Shown in pieces: positions 16,353 to 23,758 of a stretch of 35,414 nt of DNA. The notes under the pieces are model-generated. The model was not told the DNA's origin. It ran no database searches and worked only from the letters and a program-made list of their open reading frames with translations. The DNA comes from Candidatus Zixiibacteriota bacterium (GTDB lineage Bacteria; Zixibacteria; MSB-5A5; SM1-73). Within the stretch, counting starts at the first letter, position 1. Every line of letters starts with the position of its first letter. The translations under genes were made by a program, and so were the position numbers. The stretch spans positions 2,253,300 to 2,288,713 of the forward strand of contig CP070839.1 of the NCBI GenBank assembly GCA_020341875.1, in the 5' to 3' direction.

Positions 16353-16455
16353 GAGAATCGAAGATAATCTGTACAGCACTTTCGCAAGTAGGATTTCCGA
16401 TTTCGCTTGAAATGAACCTTCTCCCGGGACTCCAAGAGGGGAAGGCAGGGACATC

Positions 16456-17781
16456 ATGAAACCATCCCGCTTCAATCTCTTCATAGAGACTGACGATGGT
16501 AACAAATTGGCATTCAACACGATAAGCGCCGCCCTGGCTGAGGTTCTGCCGGACAAATACCCCGTCATCCAGAAGATATTGAGCGACCCCGACTCGCTGG
16601 ATTCGGACGAGGAGGAGGAGTTGTTCCACCAGCTTATCGCGGGGAAGTTCCTGGTCGATGACCAAACCGACGAAATATCCCAGCTAAAGGTCTTAAATCG
16701 CACCCAGAGGTTCGGTAAGAAGACATTGGTTCTGACCATCGCCCCCACCCTGAGCTGCAATTTCAAATGCGATTATTGTTTCGAAGGTCAGACGCGATCC
16801 ACCATGAATGAGGATACCGAGAAAGCTCTCCTTGACTTTGGCGAGAGACACCTGAGACGATCAGAGAAACTGATGATCACCTGGTTCGGAGGGGAGCCGA
16901 CCCTGTGTCTGCCCACCATCGAGAGGTTGCAGAAGAGTTTTCAGAGTCTGAGCTCGAGATATGGTGTAAGCGTTTATCCCAGCGGCATCGTCACCAACGG
17001 GTACCTTCTGGACAAGGGGATGTCCGAAAGACTGAGGGACGCGGGAATAAGAAACGCCCAGGTGACCCTGGATGGCCCGCAGGAGATTCACGACTCCCGA
17101 AGGAAGCTTCAGTCGGGCGAGGGGACGTTTGAGAGAATATTAGACAACCTGAAGGAATCTGCCCGAAACCTCTCCATACTTCTTCGGATCAACATAGACA
17201 GGGAGAATCTCGACTCCGGGTACGACCTGGTTGGGATTCTGGAGAAAGAGGGAATTCTTCCATTGGTGAACGTCAATTTTGCGCAGGTGACGGCCACGGA
17301 GGGCGCCTGTGCGGACGTCAAGGACAGATGTTTGTCCGGGCAGGAGTTTTCAGCAACCATCGTGGAATTGTACAAGAGACTTCTTCAAAGAGACTTTGAC
17401 AAAATCGCCTACCCGGTGCTCTCCTCGGGGGCATACTGCAGTGCGGATTCGGATGGTGCATTTGTGGTCTCCCCCACCGGGGACCTCTTCAAATGCTGGG
17501 AGGAGATCTCCTCCGATAACGAAAAGTCGGTGGGAAGCGTTTTCAGTCGGAAGTTGGAGCCCTTTCAAGAGAAGAACCTGAACAGGTTTCTTTCCTGGGA
17601 TCCGTTTGAGAAATCCGGGTGTTTGGGCTGCAATATCCTCCCCATATGTATGGGAGGATGTCCCAACCTGGGAATTAAATATGGAACAAGAGAGGTAGGA
17701 GTCTGCTCTTCGTGGAAATACAATTTGAAAGAGATGCTTCATCTGAAGTATCTCGCTGAACAGAACGAGGAAAGGAGGTGA
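16456..17781 (+). CDS. Radical SAM/SPASM peptide maturase 1
   Basis: 441 residues. An N-terminal region (1-95, SRFNLFIETDDGNKLAFNT) resembles the substrate-binding start of RiPP maturases. The radical SAM core has the [4Fe-4S] motif CNFKCDYC (Cys101, Cys105, Cys108) and WFGGEPTL (143-150). The SPASM domain has seven cysteines (328, 347, 389, 392, 398, 402, 417), enough for two auxiliary clusters, as in thioether-forming and other peptide-modifying enzymes. Its stop codon lies within the Shine-Dalgarno region of the first small peptide gene, implying coupled translation. It probably modifies the peptides at 17783 and 18028; the chemistry is unknown. The ribosome site before the ATG is weak. 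Confidence 0.9.
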   Translation: MKPSRFNLFIETDDGNKLAFNTISAALAEVLPDKYPVIQKILSDPDSLDSDEEEELFHQLIAGKFLVDDQTDEISQLKVLNRTQRFGKKTLVLTIAPTLSCNFKCDYCFEGQTRSTMNEDTEKALLDFGERHLRRSEKLMITWFGGEPTLCLPTIERLQKSFQSLSSRYGVSVYPSGIVTNGYLLDKGMSERLRDAGIRNAQVTLDGPQEIHDSRRKLQSGEGTFERILDNLKESARNLSILLRINIDRENLDSGYDLVGILEKEGILPLVNVNFAQVTATEGACADVKDRCLSGQEFSATIVELYKRLLQRDFDKIAYPVLSSGAYCSADSDGAFVVSPTGDLFKCWEEISSDNEKSVGSVFSRKLEPFQEKNLNRFLSWDPFEKSGCLGCNILPICMGGCPNLGIKYGTREVGVCSSWKYNLKEMLHLKYLAEQNEERR

Positions 17782-17782
17782 T

Positions 17783-17887
17783 ATGATGAGATACATAGTC
17801 AAGCCCCAGGAGCCCGCTCCCAAGTCCTGCCCCTGGTATTGCACCAGGTTCTTCCCGATCCTTCCCCCGTACGTTGATGAGTTCTAA
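17783..17887 (+). CDS. Precursor-like peptide 1
   Basis: A 34-residue peptide beginning MMRYIVKPQEPAPKS, then CPWYCTRFFPILPPYVDEF. An excellent ribosome site (AAAGGAGGTGAT) overlaps the end of maturase 1; the start is one base after its stop codon. The second ATG (17786) is an alternative start. The N-terminal MMRYIVKP and the RFFPILPP core are shared with the peptide at 18028, although the middle and the ends differ. That is the pattern of RiPP precursors: a conserved recognition leader and a modified core. Two cysteines (16 and 20) and several aromatic residues are possible modification sites. There is no signal peptide. I do not recognise the family. Confidence 0.8.
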   Translation: MMRYIVKPQEPAPKSCPWYCTRFFPILPPYVDEF

Positions 17888-17938
17888 TGTTGTCGTCGGG
17901 AAGTCTTGGGAATCGAAGTGGTAGTCTCTTAAGTTGAC

Positions 17939-18199
17939 GCTTGAGTGCGTTGGTCTGGCAGTCCTGAATCTGCATTCCGATCGGTTTGGGCTTTTGTTGT
18001 ATCGACGCTTGAAGAAGAGGAGGTGGAATGATGAGGTACATAGTCAAACCCAAAGGGAATATCGTTGTACAGGGTTGTCGGTTTTTCCCGATTCTTCCTC
18101 CTGAGCCGCCACCGCCGCCGGAACCACCGCCGATACCCTGCCCGGCGTTGAACTGAGCCGGGAAAGGAGTTTACTCACACAAGGCTGACGCACTCAAGC
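17939..18199. repeat. 12-bp inverted repeat bracketing peptide 2
   Basis: GCTTGAGTGCGT (17939-17950) and ACGCACTCAAGC (18188-18199) are perfect inverse copies on either side of the peptide 2 gene. They could pair in the mRNA and isolate this cistron, or be a recombination relic. Confidence 0.5.
18028..18156 (+). CDS. Precursor-like peptide 2
   Basis: A 42-residue peptide: MMRYIVKPKGNIVVQG, then CRFFPILPP, then a tail of Pro and Glu (EPPPPPEPPPIP) and CPALN. GAGGAGGTGGA lies just before the ATG, a very strong ribosome site. The second ATG (18031) is an alternative start. It is clearly a paralogue of the peptide at 17783: eight identical leader residues, and the same Cys just before RFFPILPP, with one Thr missing. 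The Pro-rich tail is unique to this copy. It has two cysteines (17 and 38). It lies between the two radical SAM genes, 140 bp after peptide 1 and 64 bp before maturase 2. The peptide is too short for routine gene callers. Confidence 0.8.
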   Translation: MMRYIVKPKGNIVVQGCRFFPILPPEPPPPPEPPPIPCPALN

Positions 18200-18220
18200 A
18201 TTGTAATAGGGATCAGGAAG

Positions 18221-19273
18221 ATGAACGGAAGGAAGGAAAGGCCGGACGTCATAGGCTGGGGCATAACCCGTAACTGCAATCTCTCCTGTCCGCACTGCTA
18301 CTCTGCTTCCACGCGGCGCCTCAAAGATGAGCTTACCACCCGGGAGTGTCTGAAACTTGTGGATTCGATGATTGACCTGGGAGTGCAGACCATAGGCTGG
18401 ACCGGGGGAGAGCCGCTTTTGAGGTATGATTTGGAGGAGATCGTATTCTACGCCAAGTCCAAAGGAAACATTCGCTCCGGCGTGACCACCAACGGAATTC
18501 CTCTGACGGAAAGAAGAGCACTCAGCCTCCGGCAGGCTGGAGTCAGCTTCATTCAGATCAGTCTGGACGGCTCAACTCCCGAGAGAAATGCCCAGATGCG
18601 CAACGCGACTAAGGAGGACTTCCATCGGATCATCGGGGCCCTCCGGACATGCCAAAAACTGGGATTCAAGATGAGCCTGGCCATGATGCTGGGTGTAGAA
18701 AACTTAGATGACGGTCCTGAGTTCATAAGGTTGGCCAGAAGGGAGGGCGTTCCTTACGTCCGATTCTGCGGATTCGTTCCTCTGGGGAGGGGAAGAAAGA
18801 CAGAGATAGTAAGAAGACTATGTTTTACCCAAGAGACCTTGCCCCGTCTGAAGTCCTTTTTTGAGAAAGCCCTCAGCAACAGCAATCCCATTGTCATGCC
18901 GGATCCGGGGTTTGGACCCTTACCCACGGATTACTGTTTTCACCCTTGCGTCTCCGGAGTCAAGACCTTCTACCTCTCGTCGGTCGGAGACGTCTATCCT
19001 TGTACCTCGCTTTTGGACAAGAAGTTCTTGGTAGGAAACGTCAGAGAACGAACCCTGCAGGATCTGTGGAATGATCCCGGGATGACCTCCCTCTCCTCTT
19101 TCCCCAAAGAGAAGATCACAGGTTACTGTAGTGAATGCCGATACCTCGAGAGCTGCCGGGGTGGGTGTAGGGGGATAACCTTCGCGCACACCAACGATCT
19201 TCATGCTTCTTTTCCTTTGTGTCTGAGTAGATTGGAAAGCAGGAGACCTTTTCCTGCCTACCCCGCGACGTAA
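18221..19273 (+). CDS. Radical SAM/SPASM peptide maturase 2
   Basis: 350 residues, PqqE/AlbA/NirJ-like in layout. The radical SAM motif CNLSCPHC (Cys19, Cys23, Cys26) comes almost at the N-terminus, followed by WTGGEPLLR (60-68) and SLDGS (114-118). A C-terminal SPASM domain has cysteines at 239, 243, 261, 303, 306, 312, 316 and 334 (CSECRYLESCRGGC), suggesting auxiliary clusters. Unlike maturase 1 it lacks an N-terminal extension, so substrate binding may depend on the partner or on the SPASM region. AGGGATCAGGAAG precedes the ATG. The two enzymes are not close copies, suggesting two different modifications or a sequential pathway. Confidence 0.9.
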   Translation: MNGRKERPDVIGWGITRNCNLSCPHCYSASTRRLKDELTTRECLKLVDSMIDLGVQTIGWTGGEPLLRYDLEEIVFYAKSKGNIRSGVTTNGIPLTERRALSLRQAGVSFIQISLDGSTPERNAQMRNATKEDFHRIIGALRTCQKLGFKMSLAMMLGVENLDDGPEFIRLARREGVPYVRFCGFVPLGRGRKTEIVRRLCFTQETLPRLKSFFEKALSNSNPIVMPDPGFGPLPTDYCFHPCVSGVKTFYLSSVGDVYPCTSLLDKKFLVGNVRERTLQDLWNDPGMTSLSSFPKEKITGYCSECRYLESCRGGCRGITFAHTNDLHASFPLCLSRLESRRPFPAYPAT

Positions 19274-19335
19274 AACCGACGCAAATCGGAGCTCGGCTGG
19301 TCAGCGTTGGTGGAGTGCTAAGCCCCGCCGAGGTG

Positions 19336-19460
19336 GAATCTGCGACTCTGGCTTGACTCAAAGCTTCTCCCGGAAAAGATGATCTAAGCCGCGTACGACG
19401 TAAGGCAAAGTTTGCTCGGTTCGCCTAAAGGCGAGCACTCCAATGCTTCAAAAGGCTAGG
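19336..19460 (+). repeat. Diverged direct repeat, right of the radical SAM locus
   Basis: Partner of 16010-16136: GAATCTGCGACTCTGGCTTG at 19336-19355 and GGCGAGCACTC at 19430-19440, followed by a CTTCAAAAGGCTAGG stretch. The gap 19274-19618 holds this repeat, the promoter at 19538 and a short hairpin (CCGCCT/AGGCGG, 19582-19594); no gene is visible. Confidence 0.5.
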
Positions 19461-19537
19461 TCGGGAATCGGCTCACGCCGACCGGTCAATTTGAACGCGG
19501 ACGGGGGATACCATATGTTTCTCCCAGAAGATTTTTG

Positions 19538-19565
19538 TTGCAATTTGGGGAAAAATCAATAATAT
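19538..19565 (+). promoter_or_regulatory. Possible promoter of the HD-domain gene
   Basis: TTGCAA (19538-19543) and TAATAT (19560-19565) with a 16-bp spacer, about 55 bp before the gene. Confidence 0.45.
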
Positions 19566-19618
19566 ACCTTTTTGCAGTGCTCCGCCTCAGGCGGGGGATC
19601 TTCGAAAAGAGGAGCAGT

Positions 19619-20158
19619 ATGAAGCCAAAAATCAAGCAGCTCTTCCCGGAGCTTGAACAGATAAAGGATGAGGAACTACGGGCCAAAGTGGCTTCCACCT
19701 GGCTGGAGGCCATAGAGAAGGGCGAGTGGGGAATCACGGAACTTGAAAAAGTTCCTTTTACCCTGTTGATACCGGACTGCAAGGTCAATCTGGTGGACCA
19801 TACCAGGGCAGTTACGCAGACCGCGCTCAGAGTTGCCGGCGCACTCTTGGAGTTCTACAAGGAGAAGATAAAGATCGATCTGGATCTCTTGATAGCCGGA
19901 GCGATTCTGCACGACGTGGGGAAGATATTGGAATATGCCAAACAGCGCGGCAAGGCGGTTAAGAGCAGGACCGGAAAACTGCTGAGGCATCCTTTCTCCG
20001 GCTCAGCCTTGGCATACAAGCATGGATTACCAGAAGAGGTGGTTCACATGATCGCCACTCATGCCCGGGAAGGGGATGGAGGATACCGCTCCGTCGAGGC
20101 GATGATCGTTCACTATGCAGATTTCATAAACTTCGAGAGTCTGGGCGGGAAGATGTAA
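19619..20158 (+). CDS. HD-domain phosphohydrolase
   Basis: A 179-residue cytoplasmic protein of the HD superfamily of metal-dependent phosphohydrolases. The metal ligands are visible: His61 (VDHTRAV), His98-Asp99 (ILHDVGK), His124 (RHPFSG), His148 (ATHARE) and Asp168 (HYADFI). The HDVGK signature and the spacing to the later histidines fit the small HD family often annotated as a putative nucleotidohydrolase. GAGGAG lies before the ATG at 19619; an in-frame ATG at 19535 lies before the promoter-like site and lacks a ribosome site. The substrate is unknown. It lies upstream of trpB2 by 84 bp and may be co-transcribed with it. Confidence 0.85.
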   Translation: MKPKIKQLFPELEQIKDEELRAKVASTWLEAIEKGEWGITELEKVPFTLLIPDCKVNLVDHTRAVTQTALRVAGALLEFYKEKIKIDLDLLIAGAILHDVGKILEYAKQRGKAVKSRTGKLLRHPFSGSALAYKHGLPEEVVHMIATHAREGDGGYRSVEAMIVHYADFINFESLGGKM

Positions 20159-20242
20159 CTGCAGGATCGATTCTGGCTCACGTTCGCAAACTCATTTCAT
20201 CTTACGCCATCTAAAAAAAACTATCTGGAAGGAGACTGACGA

Positions 20243-21544
20243 ATGCCCACCAATAAAAGACAGGTTAACCTCAGTTTGGACGAGATGCCCACCCGGTGGT
20301 ATAACATACTTCCTGATCTGCCGGAGCCGCTGCCACCACCGAAGGATCCGGAAACAGGTGAGTCAAGGATCAAGAATCTCCCCAACGTGCTTCTGGGAGA
20401 ATGCCTCAAACAGGAGTTTTCACAGGAGAGATGGATCGACATACCAGAGGAACTGCAGGAGATCTATCAGCAGGCCGGCAGGCCCAGACCCCTGTTCCGG
20501 GCAATCAACCTGGAAAAGAGGTTGGACACACCTGCGCGCCTCTACTACAAGTCCGAATTCTACAGCCCTACCGGAAGCCACAAGGTAAACACGGCGCTGG
20601 CCCAGGCATTCTATGCCAAGAAGGAAGGGTACGAGAGATTGACCACCGAGACCGGCGCGGGTCAGTGGGGAACCGCCCTGGCCTACGGAGCCGCCCTGGC
20701 GGGCGTGAAATGTACGGTCTACTGGGTGAGAGCAGTTCATGACTGGAAAAAAGACAGAAGGAACTTAATGGAGCTATTCGGCGCGGATGTGTACGCCTCT
20801 CCTGGTGATCAGACTGAATTTGGAAAGAGTTTGTACAGCAAGGACTCCAATCATCCCGGAAGCTTAGGCATAGCCATCTCGGAGGGGCTGGAAGACGCAG
20901 CCGGCGACCCCAAGGCCATCTACTGTCTCGGCTCGGTTCTCAATCATGTTTTGATGCACCAGACCATAATAGGCCTGGAGACCAAGGCGCAGTTTGAGAG
21001 GTTCGACGACTACCCAGACCTGGTCATCTCCTGCCTGGGGGGAGGAAGCAACTTCGGAGGCTTCGCCCTCCCCTTTGTGCACGACGTTCTGAAGGATGGC
21101 AAGAAGATCAAATTCATCGCGGCGCAGAGCGAGAGCTCTCCCAATCTTCAGGGAGAATACAGGTACGACCATGCCGATTACGCCGAGATGACGCCCCTCC
21201 TTAAGATGTACACCCTGGGACACAGGGTCGACATGGTTCCGATAAAGGGCGACGGCCTCAGATACCACGGTTGCTCACCTATCATAAGCCTGCTCAGGGA
21301 TAAGGGATATATCGACACCATCGCCTATCCCGCGGACGAAAGGCACGTGTTCCAGCAAGCCACCCGTTTTATCCGGGCGGAGGGATTCCTGCCCGCTCCG
21401 GAGTCTGCTTACAGCGTAGCCTGCGCCATCGACGAGGCGCTTAAATGCAAGGAGAGCGGAGAGAAGAAGGTGATCGCCTTTAACGTAAGCGGGCACGGCT
21501 TTCTGGACATTCCCGGATTCCGCGAGGTGTTGAATCTCAAGTGA
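20243..21544 (+). CDS. trpB2: TrpB2-type tryptophan synthase beta chain
   Basis: 433 residues, longer than classical TrpB, with the extended N-terminus (MPTRWYNILPDLPEPLPPP) typical of the TrpEb_2 subfamily. A PLP-dependent beta-replacement enzyme making tryptophan from indole and serine. Lys114 in TGSHKVNTALAQ is the Schiff-base lysine, Glu136 in ETGAGQWG is the catalytic acid, and CLGGGSNFGG (about 263) binds the PLP phosphate. A strong site (GAAGGAGA) precedes the ATG. There is no trpA nearby, as is usual for TrpB2, which often acts in indole salvage. The gene ends nine bases before thi4 and is evidently co-transcribed with it. Confidence 0.93.
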   Translation: MPTNKRQVNLSLDEMPTRWYNILPDLPEPLPPPKDPETGESRIKNLPNVLLGECLKQEFSQERWIDIPEELQEIYQQAGRPRPLFRAINLEKRLDTPARLYYKSEFYSPTGSHKVNTALAQAFYAKKEGYERLTTETGAGQWGTALAYGAALAGVKCTVYWVRAVHDWKKDRRNLMELFGADVYASPGDQTEFGKSLYSKDSNHPGSLGIAISEGLEDAAGDPKAIYCLGSVLNHVLMHQTIIGLETKAQFERFDDYPDLVISCLGGGSNFGGFALPFVHDVLKDGKKIKFIAAQSESSPNLQGEYRYDHADYAEMTPLLKMYTLGHRVDMVPIKGDGLRYHGCSPIISLLRDKGYIDTIAYPADERHVFQQATRFIRAEGFLPAPESAYSVACAIDEALKCKESGEKKVIAFNVSGHGFLDIPGFREVLNLK

Positions 21545-21553
21545 GGTGCCAGG

Positions 21554-22339
21554 ATGAACTTAGACGACGTGGTAATCACCAGGGCCATAGTTGAGAGCTT
21601 CTCCAAGAAGTTTCTTGAATACTCTGAGTTAGACGTGGCCATCGCGGGCGCCGGCCCGGCCGGACTCTGCGCGGCATACTGCCTGGCCAGACAAAAGGTC
21701 AAGGTGGCGGTGTTCGAGAGAAAACTAAGTATTGGCGGTGGGATGTGGGGCGGGGGGATGATGTTCAACGAACTGGTGGTGGGACAAGAGGGGAAGGGGA
21801 TTCTGGACGAGATCGAGGTTTCTTACCGAACCTACCAGGAAGGATATTACACGGCCGACGCCGTGGAATGCATATCAACCTTATGCTCGAAGGCAACCAA
21901 GGCAGGCGTGAAGGTATTCAACTTAATCAGCGTGGAGGACGTGATGCTGGAGGGTGAGAAGGTCTGTGGACTGGTGCTGAACTGGTCTGCAGTGGAGATG
22001 GCCAGCCTGCACGTCGATCCGCTGACCATAAGAGCAAAATACTTGGTGGAGGCAACCGGGCACCCGGCCGAGCTGATCAAGATAATCGTGAAGAAGATCG
22101 GACCCAAACTTCTCACTCCCACCGGAGATATAGTGGGTGAAAAGCCTATGTGGGCGGATATGGGTGAAAAAGAGGTGGTGGAGAACACCAAGGAAGCCTT
22201 TCCCAACGTTTACGTGACGGGCATGGCGGCTAACGCGGTCTTTGGGGCGCATCGCATGGGACCCATCTTCGGTGGAATGCTCCTCTCCGGGAAGAGAGCT
22301 GCGAGTGAGATTCTCAAGAAATTGAAAACTCAAGAATGA
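21554..22339 (+). CDS. thi4: Thiazole synthase Thi4, sulfide-dependent type
   Basis: A 261-residue enzyme that makes adenosine diphosphate thiazole, the thiamin thiazole precursor, from NAD and glycine. FAD/NAD-type dinucleotide fold with GAGPAG (32-37) and GGGMWGGGMM (61-70), and a late GAHRMGPIFGGMLLSG motif. The sulfur-donor cysteine of the yeast suicide enzyme is replaced by His153 in LHVDPLT, as in archaeal enzymes that use free sulfide catalytically; this assignment rests on my alignment from memory. The length fits archaeal Thi4. GAGGTG lies before the ATG, in an operon with trpB2. The function is secure; use of iron and sulfide is family knowledge. Confidence 0.93.
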   Translation: MNLDDVVITRAIVESFSKKFLEYSELDVAIAGAGPAGLCAAYCLARQKVKVAVFERKLSIGGGMWGGGMMFNELVVGQEGKGILDEIEVSYRTYQEGYYTADAVECISTLCSKATKAGVKVFNLISVEDVMLEGEKVCGLVLNWSAVEMASLHVDPLTIRAKYLVEATGHPAELIKIIVKKIGPKLLTPTGDIVGEKPMWADMGEKEVVENTKEAFPNVYVTGMAANAVFGAHRMGPIFGGMLLSGKRAASEILKKLKTQE

Positions 22340-22406
22340 AAATCCGAAATTGCGGCTGAAAGTTCAGAAATATCTCTGTACTCATATTCCTGTATGGGGG
22401 ATAAAC

Positions 22407-23684
22407 ATGCGGCGAATTTTACCTTTTGTGCTGTTGGTCTTCGTGGCTTTCGCCTTCCTGGCCAAGGCGATTCCAGCGCAGGATGAGACCGAGCAGGCGC
22501 TGCAGCTTGCGGCTCCGACTGACAGCTCCGAAGAGTCAGCAGCTCAAGCGACTCAGGTACAGCAGGACAAAGAAGAACGTTTGCAGCAGGCCATCGCGTA
22601 CCAGAGAGCGAAGAACACGCTCTACTTCGTGGATCAAGGTTACGGCATTCTGTTTTTGGTTTTGTTTCTGTTTCTGGGAATCTCCGCTTTCCTGCGAAGG
22701 CAGATCGAGAGGATAACCAGAAAACGATTCTGGGTTGTGGCGTTCTACACTCTTTTTTTCCTTATCATCGCTTTCATCGTCGGATTTCCCACCAGCTACT
22801 ACGGTTTTTCTCTGGAACACAAATATGAGCTATCCAACCAGACATTCCTGCAGTGGTTCGGGGAAGAACTACTGGGCCTATTGGTTATTGGCATCATCGC
22901 TCTGATTGCGGTCGAGGGGATATATCTGGCTTTGAAGAAGGCACCCAGGACCTGGTGGATTTATGTGTCGGTGGTCTTCGTAGGTTTCGCCGTCGTGCTG
23001 GTGAACTTGGCTCCCGTTTTGATAATGCCGCTTTTTAACGTGTATACCCCTCTGCCCGAAGGAGAGCTCAGGGAAAGGCTTGTCAGTTTGTCTCATAAGG
23101 CGAACGTGGAGGTGGAGGACATCTTCACCATGGACATGAGCAAGCAGACCAAGAAGGCAAACGCGATGTTCACCGGGCTGGGCAACACCAAAAGGATCGT
23201 CCTTGGTGACAACTTGGTGGATGAGTTTAGCACAGATGAGGTAGAGGTGGTGATAGCGCATGAGATGGGGCACAATCTCATGCATCACATCTGGAAAGGG
23301 ATATTTCTCTCGGCTATTGGTTCGGCCATAGGATTTTTGATAATTCACCTGACCGGCCCCAGAATCATCATCAGATTCAGGAACAGGCTGAAGATTGATA
23401 AGATGGCGGACGTGGCCAGTCTCCCATTGATATTCCTGATATTCGTGATCTACGGTCTGATTACCATGCCCGTGTTTCCCGCCTTCTCCCGGCACATGGA
23501 AAGGCAGGCGGACAAGTTCGCACTGGATATGACTCAGAACAAGGAGGCCTTTATCTCCGCCATGGATGAGTTGGCGTATATGAACTTGTCTGATCCAAAT
23601 CCCAGCCCCATAATTGAGTTCTTGCTCTATGACCATCCACCCATATCAAAAAGGATAAAATTCGCACAGGAGTACCAATTCTAG
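22407..23684 (+). CDS. M48-family membrane zinc metalloprotease (Ste24-like)
   Basis: 425 residues. An N-terminal signal or anchor segment (about 4-21) precedes a Gln/Ala/Glu-rich linker, then several membrane helices (about 80-95, 108-126, 154-172, 183-208 and two more after the active site). The M48 catalytic domain contains HEMGH (His285, Glu286, His289) and the later ERQADKFALD motif with the third zinc ligand Glu. The layout matches the CAAX protease N-terminal domain fused to Peptidase_M48. A role in membrane protein quality control is likely; CAAX processing is unlikely in a bacterium. The ATG at 22407 begins the signal segment; an earlier in-frame ATG at 22350 lies just after thi4 and has no ribosome site. 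Confidence 0.92.
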   Translation: MRRILPFVLLVFVAFAFLAKAIPAQDETEQALQLAAPTDSSEESAAQATQVQQDKEERLQQAIAYQRAKNTLYFVDQGYGILFLVLFLFLGISAFLRRQIERITRKRFWVVAFYTLFFLIIAFIVGFPTSYYGFSLEHKYELSNQTFLQWFGEELLGLLVIGIIALIAVEGIYLALKKAPRTWWIYVSVVFVGFAVVLVNLAPVLIMPLFNVYTPLPEGELRERLVSLSHKANVEVEDIFTMDMSKQTKKANAMFTGLGNTKRIVLGDNLVDEFSTDEVEVVIAHEMGHNLMHHIWKGIFLSAIGSAIGFLIIHLTGPRIIIRFRNRLKIDKMADVASLPLIFLIFVIYGLITMPVFPAFSRHMERQADKFALDMTQNKEAFISAMDELAYMNLSDPNPSPIIEFLLYDHPPISKRIKFAQEYQF

Positions 23685-23686
23685 AT

Positions 23687-23737
23687 GTAGCGGAGACCTT
23701 TAGGTCTCCATTATGGAAGGCTAAAGCCTTCCGCTAC
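23687..23737 (+). repeat. REP-type cloverleaf repeat, left copy
   Basis: An outer stem GTAGC/GCTAC encloses two perfect hairpins: GGAGACC-TTTA-GGTCTCC (23692-23709) and GGAAGGCT-AA-AGCCTTCC (23715-23732). It lies directly after the M48 gene stop and before the transposase. Confidence 0.9.
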
Positions 23738-23758
23738 GCCTTGTCCCCGGTCAACGCC

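Noticed and set aside
16126..16766. Two overlapping minus-strand frames of 171-179 codons at the start of the radical SAM locus
   Set aside because: They overlap the promoter and the N-terminus of maturase 1 and show no recognisable domain.
22878..23636. A 252-codon minus-strand frame opposite the M48 protease gene
   Set aside because: The plus-strand frame has HEMGH and membrane helices. The antisense frame has His/Gln-rich noise and no ribosome site.
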